From Stratiformator vulcanicus (lineage in GTDB: Bacteria; Planctomycetota; Planctomycetia; Planctomycetales; Planctomycetaceae): 64,000 nucleotides of DNA. The stretch lies in assembly GCF_007744515.1 (NCBI RefSeq), contig NZ_CP036268.1, forward strand, positions 5,006,613 to 5,070,612, given 5' to 3'. Under the pieces are notes generated by a model. The model saw only the letters and a program-made list of their open reading frames with translations. It did not search any database and was not told the origin of the DNA. The position numbers were made by a program, and so were the translations under genes. Below, piece by piece: positions 62,949 through 64,000 of this stretch. Every line of letters begins with the position of its first letter. The first letter of the stretch is position 1.

Positions 62949-64000
62949 TTGACTCCCTCTCCGCTGATCTATCTGTCTGCCGTCGTTGTCTTCGGGATCG
63001 CCGCGCAATGGCTCGCGTGGCGGTTGAAACTGCCGGCGATCTTGCTCCTGTTGGCTGTCGGATTCGCATTCGGCCAATGGTTGCCGGTCGACAAGTACAT
63101 TGAACCGGAACTACTCTTTCCCGCCGTCTCGCTCGCTGTTGCGGTGATCTTGTTCGAAGGCGGATTGACGCTCCGGTTTCGCGAACTGCGGTCGACCGGC
63201 GGAAGCGTGTGGCGGCTCGTCACGATCGGATGCCTTATCACAGGCGTCCTCGGAGCGCTGGCCGCGCGGTTTTTGATCTTCGACGCATGGCCGATCGCCA
63301 TTCTGGCCGGTGCTATTTTCACGGTCACCGGACCGACGGTTGTGATCCCTTTACTGCGAGCGATCCGCCCGAGCGGGCGCATTTCGAAGATCGCCAAGTG
63401 GGAAGGCATCGTCATCGACCCCATCGGCGCCATGCTCGCCGTGCTCGTATTCGAGGCCATCAAATCGGCGGGAGTCGGTGCCGCCGCCGCAACAGTTGCC
63501 TACGAGTTGGTGGAAGTTCTGGCGACCGGACTGATCGTGGGGGGAGGCGTGGCCTTTCTCCTAATCATCCTCTTTGAACAGAATTGGATTCCCGACTTTC
63601 TGGATGCGCCAGTCCTGCTCGCGTCGGTCCTCGGCGTTTTCGCTGCGAGCTACATGATCACCGGCCAGGCCGAGTCCGGGCTGGTCACGGTGACGGTCAT
63701 GGGCATCGTGCTCGCCAACCAACGCCGCGTCGAAATCGAGCACCTGATCAAATTTAAGGAAAGCCTCGGCGTCCTACTGATCTCAGTCCTGTTCATACTG
63801 CTGTCCGGCCGGATCAGCCCGACCGATATCTCTCAGTTGGGGGCAAACGGATTCCTGTTTCTGGTCGTGCTCATCCTGCTCGTCCGGCCGCTTTCCGTAT
63901 TTGCGGCAACGCTCGGGACGAAGATCAATTGGAAGGAGCGCACGTTTCTCGCGTGGTTGGCCCCTCGCGGGATCGTCGCCGCCGCAGTCGCAAGTGTTTT
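62949..64000 (+). CDS. cation:proton antiporter (CPA1/NhaP-like), partial
   Basis: At least 350 residues, truncated at the right edge. The start is TTG at 62949 with GGAGG 5 bp upstream. Membrane helices appear in order: LIYLSAVVVFGIAAQWLAW, LLLLAVGFAFG, LAVAVILFEGGLTLRF (the FEGGL motif), FTVTGPTVVIPLLRA (the D is T-G-P-T here), WEGIVIDPIGAMLAVLVFE and further. This order is typical of CPA1 Na+ or K+/H+ antiporters. The usual TDPT motif reads TGPT, with the partner acidic residues in EGIVIDP. It should exchange cations for protons across the inner membrane. Confidence 0.88.
   Translation, partial: MTPSPLIYLSAVVVFGIAAQWLAWRLKLPAILLLLAVGFAFGQWLPVDKYIEPELLFPAVSLAVAVILFEGGLTLRFRELRSTGGSVWRLVTIGCLITGVLGALAARFLIFDAWPIAILAGAIFTVTGPTVVIPLLRAIRPSGRISKIAKWEGIVIDPIGAMLAVLVFEAIKSAGVGAAAATVAYELVEVLATGLIVGGGVAFLLIILFEQNWIPDFLDAPVLLASVLGVFAASYMITGQAESGLVTVTVMGIVLANQRRVEIEHLIKFKESLGVLLISVLFILLSGRISPTDISQLGANGFLFLVVLILLVRPLSVFAATLGTKINWKERTFLAWLAPRGIVAAAVASV

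Overview
The window looks like a chromosomal segment of a planctomycete (PVC superphylum, Planctomycetales-like). The inference rests on GC-rich DNA, four formylglycine-type sulfatases, a PVC-type CxxCH cytochrome/dehydrogenase fusion, an inverse-autotransporter-like β-helix protein, frequent GTG/TTG starts, and abundant short dispersed repeats. No rRNA or ribosomal operon is present to fix the species.

1-4.0 kb is the end of an integrative element. It holds a tyrosine recombinase next to a CAT-anticodon tRNA, two excisionase-like helix-turn-helix proteins, an HNH-like small protein, a basic coiled-coil protein, a ParB/Srx-like DGQHRL protein running off the left edge, and an initiator-type tRNA-Met inside the element. 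4.1-14.3 kb carries the complete ligase-associated DNA-damage-response set: PdeM phosphoesterase, Lhr-type helicase, ATP-dependent ligase and MBL exonuclease. A sulfatase, a YdeI-like protein and a Uma2-family nuclease lie within it. 14.3-19.5 kb continues with an unknown protein, a zeta-toxin-like kinase with a coupled small partner, the radical SAM plus DUF4130-UdgX repair pair, and a convergent PolB-like 3'-5' exonuclease. 19.5-24.2 kb is a bacteriophytochrome operon (heme oxygenase, phytochrome kinase, response regulator, REC-histidine kinase) that may read into the exonuclease.

24.4-36.9 kb holds an α/β hydrolase, a large PVC cytochrome protein, a secreted TPR-like protein, a dienelactone hydrolase, a giant secretin with N-terminal repeats and an 11 x 9-bp tandem repeat, and a parvulin lipoprotein. 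37.1-54.2 kb holds mfd, a desaturase, diacylglycerol kinase, three consecutive sulfatases, nadE, a possibly frameshifted small gene, a GNAT gene interrupted by an amber codon, an FNR-type reductase and an autotransporter-like β-helix protein. 54.2-64 kb holds smc, a FlgI-like HEAT lipoprotein, an MDR oxidoreductase, a secreted protein and the start of a cation/proton antiporter.

The most unusual signal is the repeat ecology. One REP-like palindrome family is strictly intergenic. Other short repeat families occur between genes and also in frame inside conserved enzymes: twice in Lhr, once in the ligase, twice in Mfd and once in a sulfatase signal peptide. This resembles the in-frame palindromic elements of Rickettsia. 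Genes and boundaries were read by eye from translations; no database search was run.
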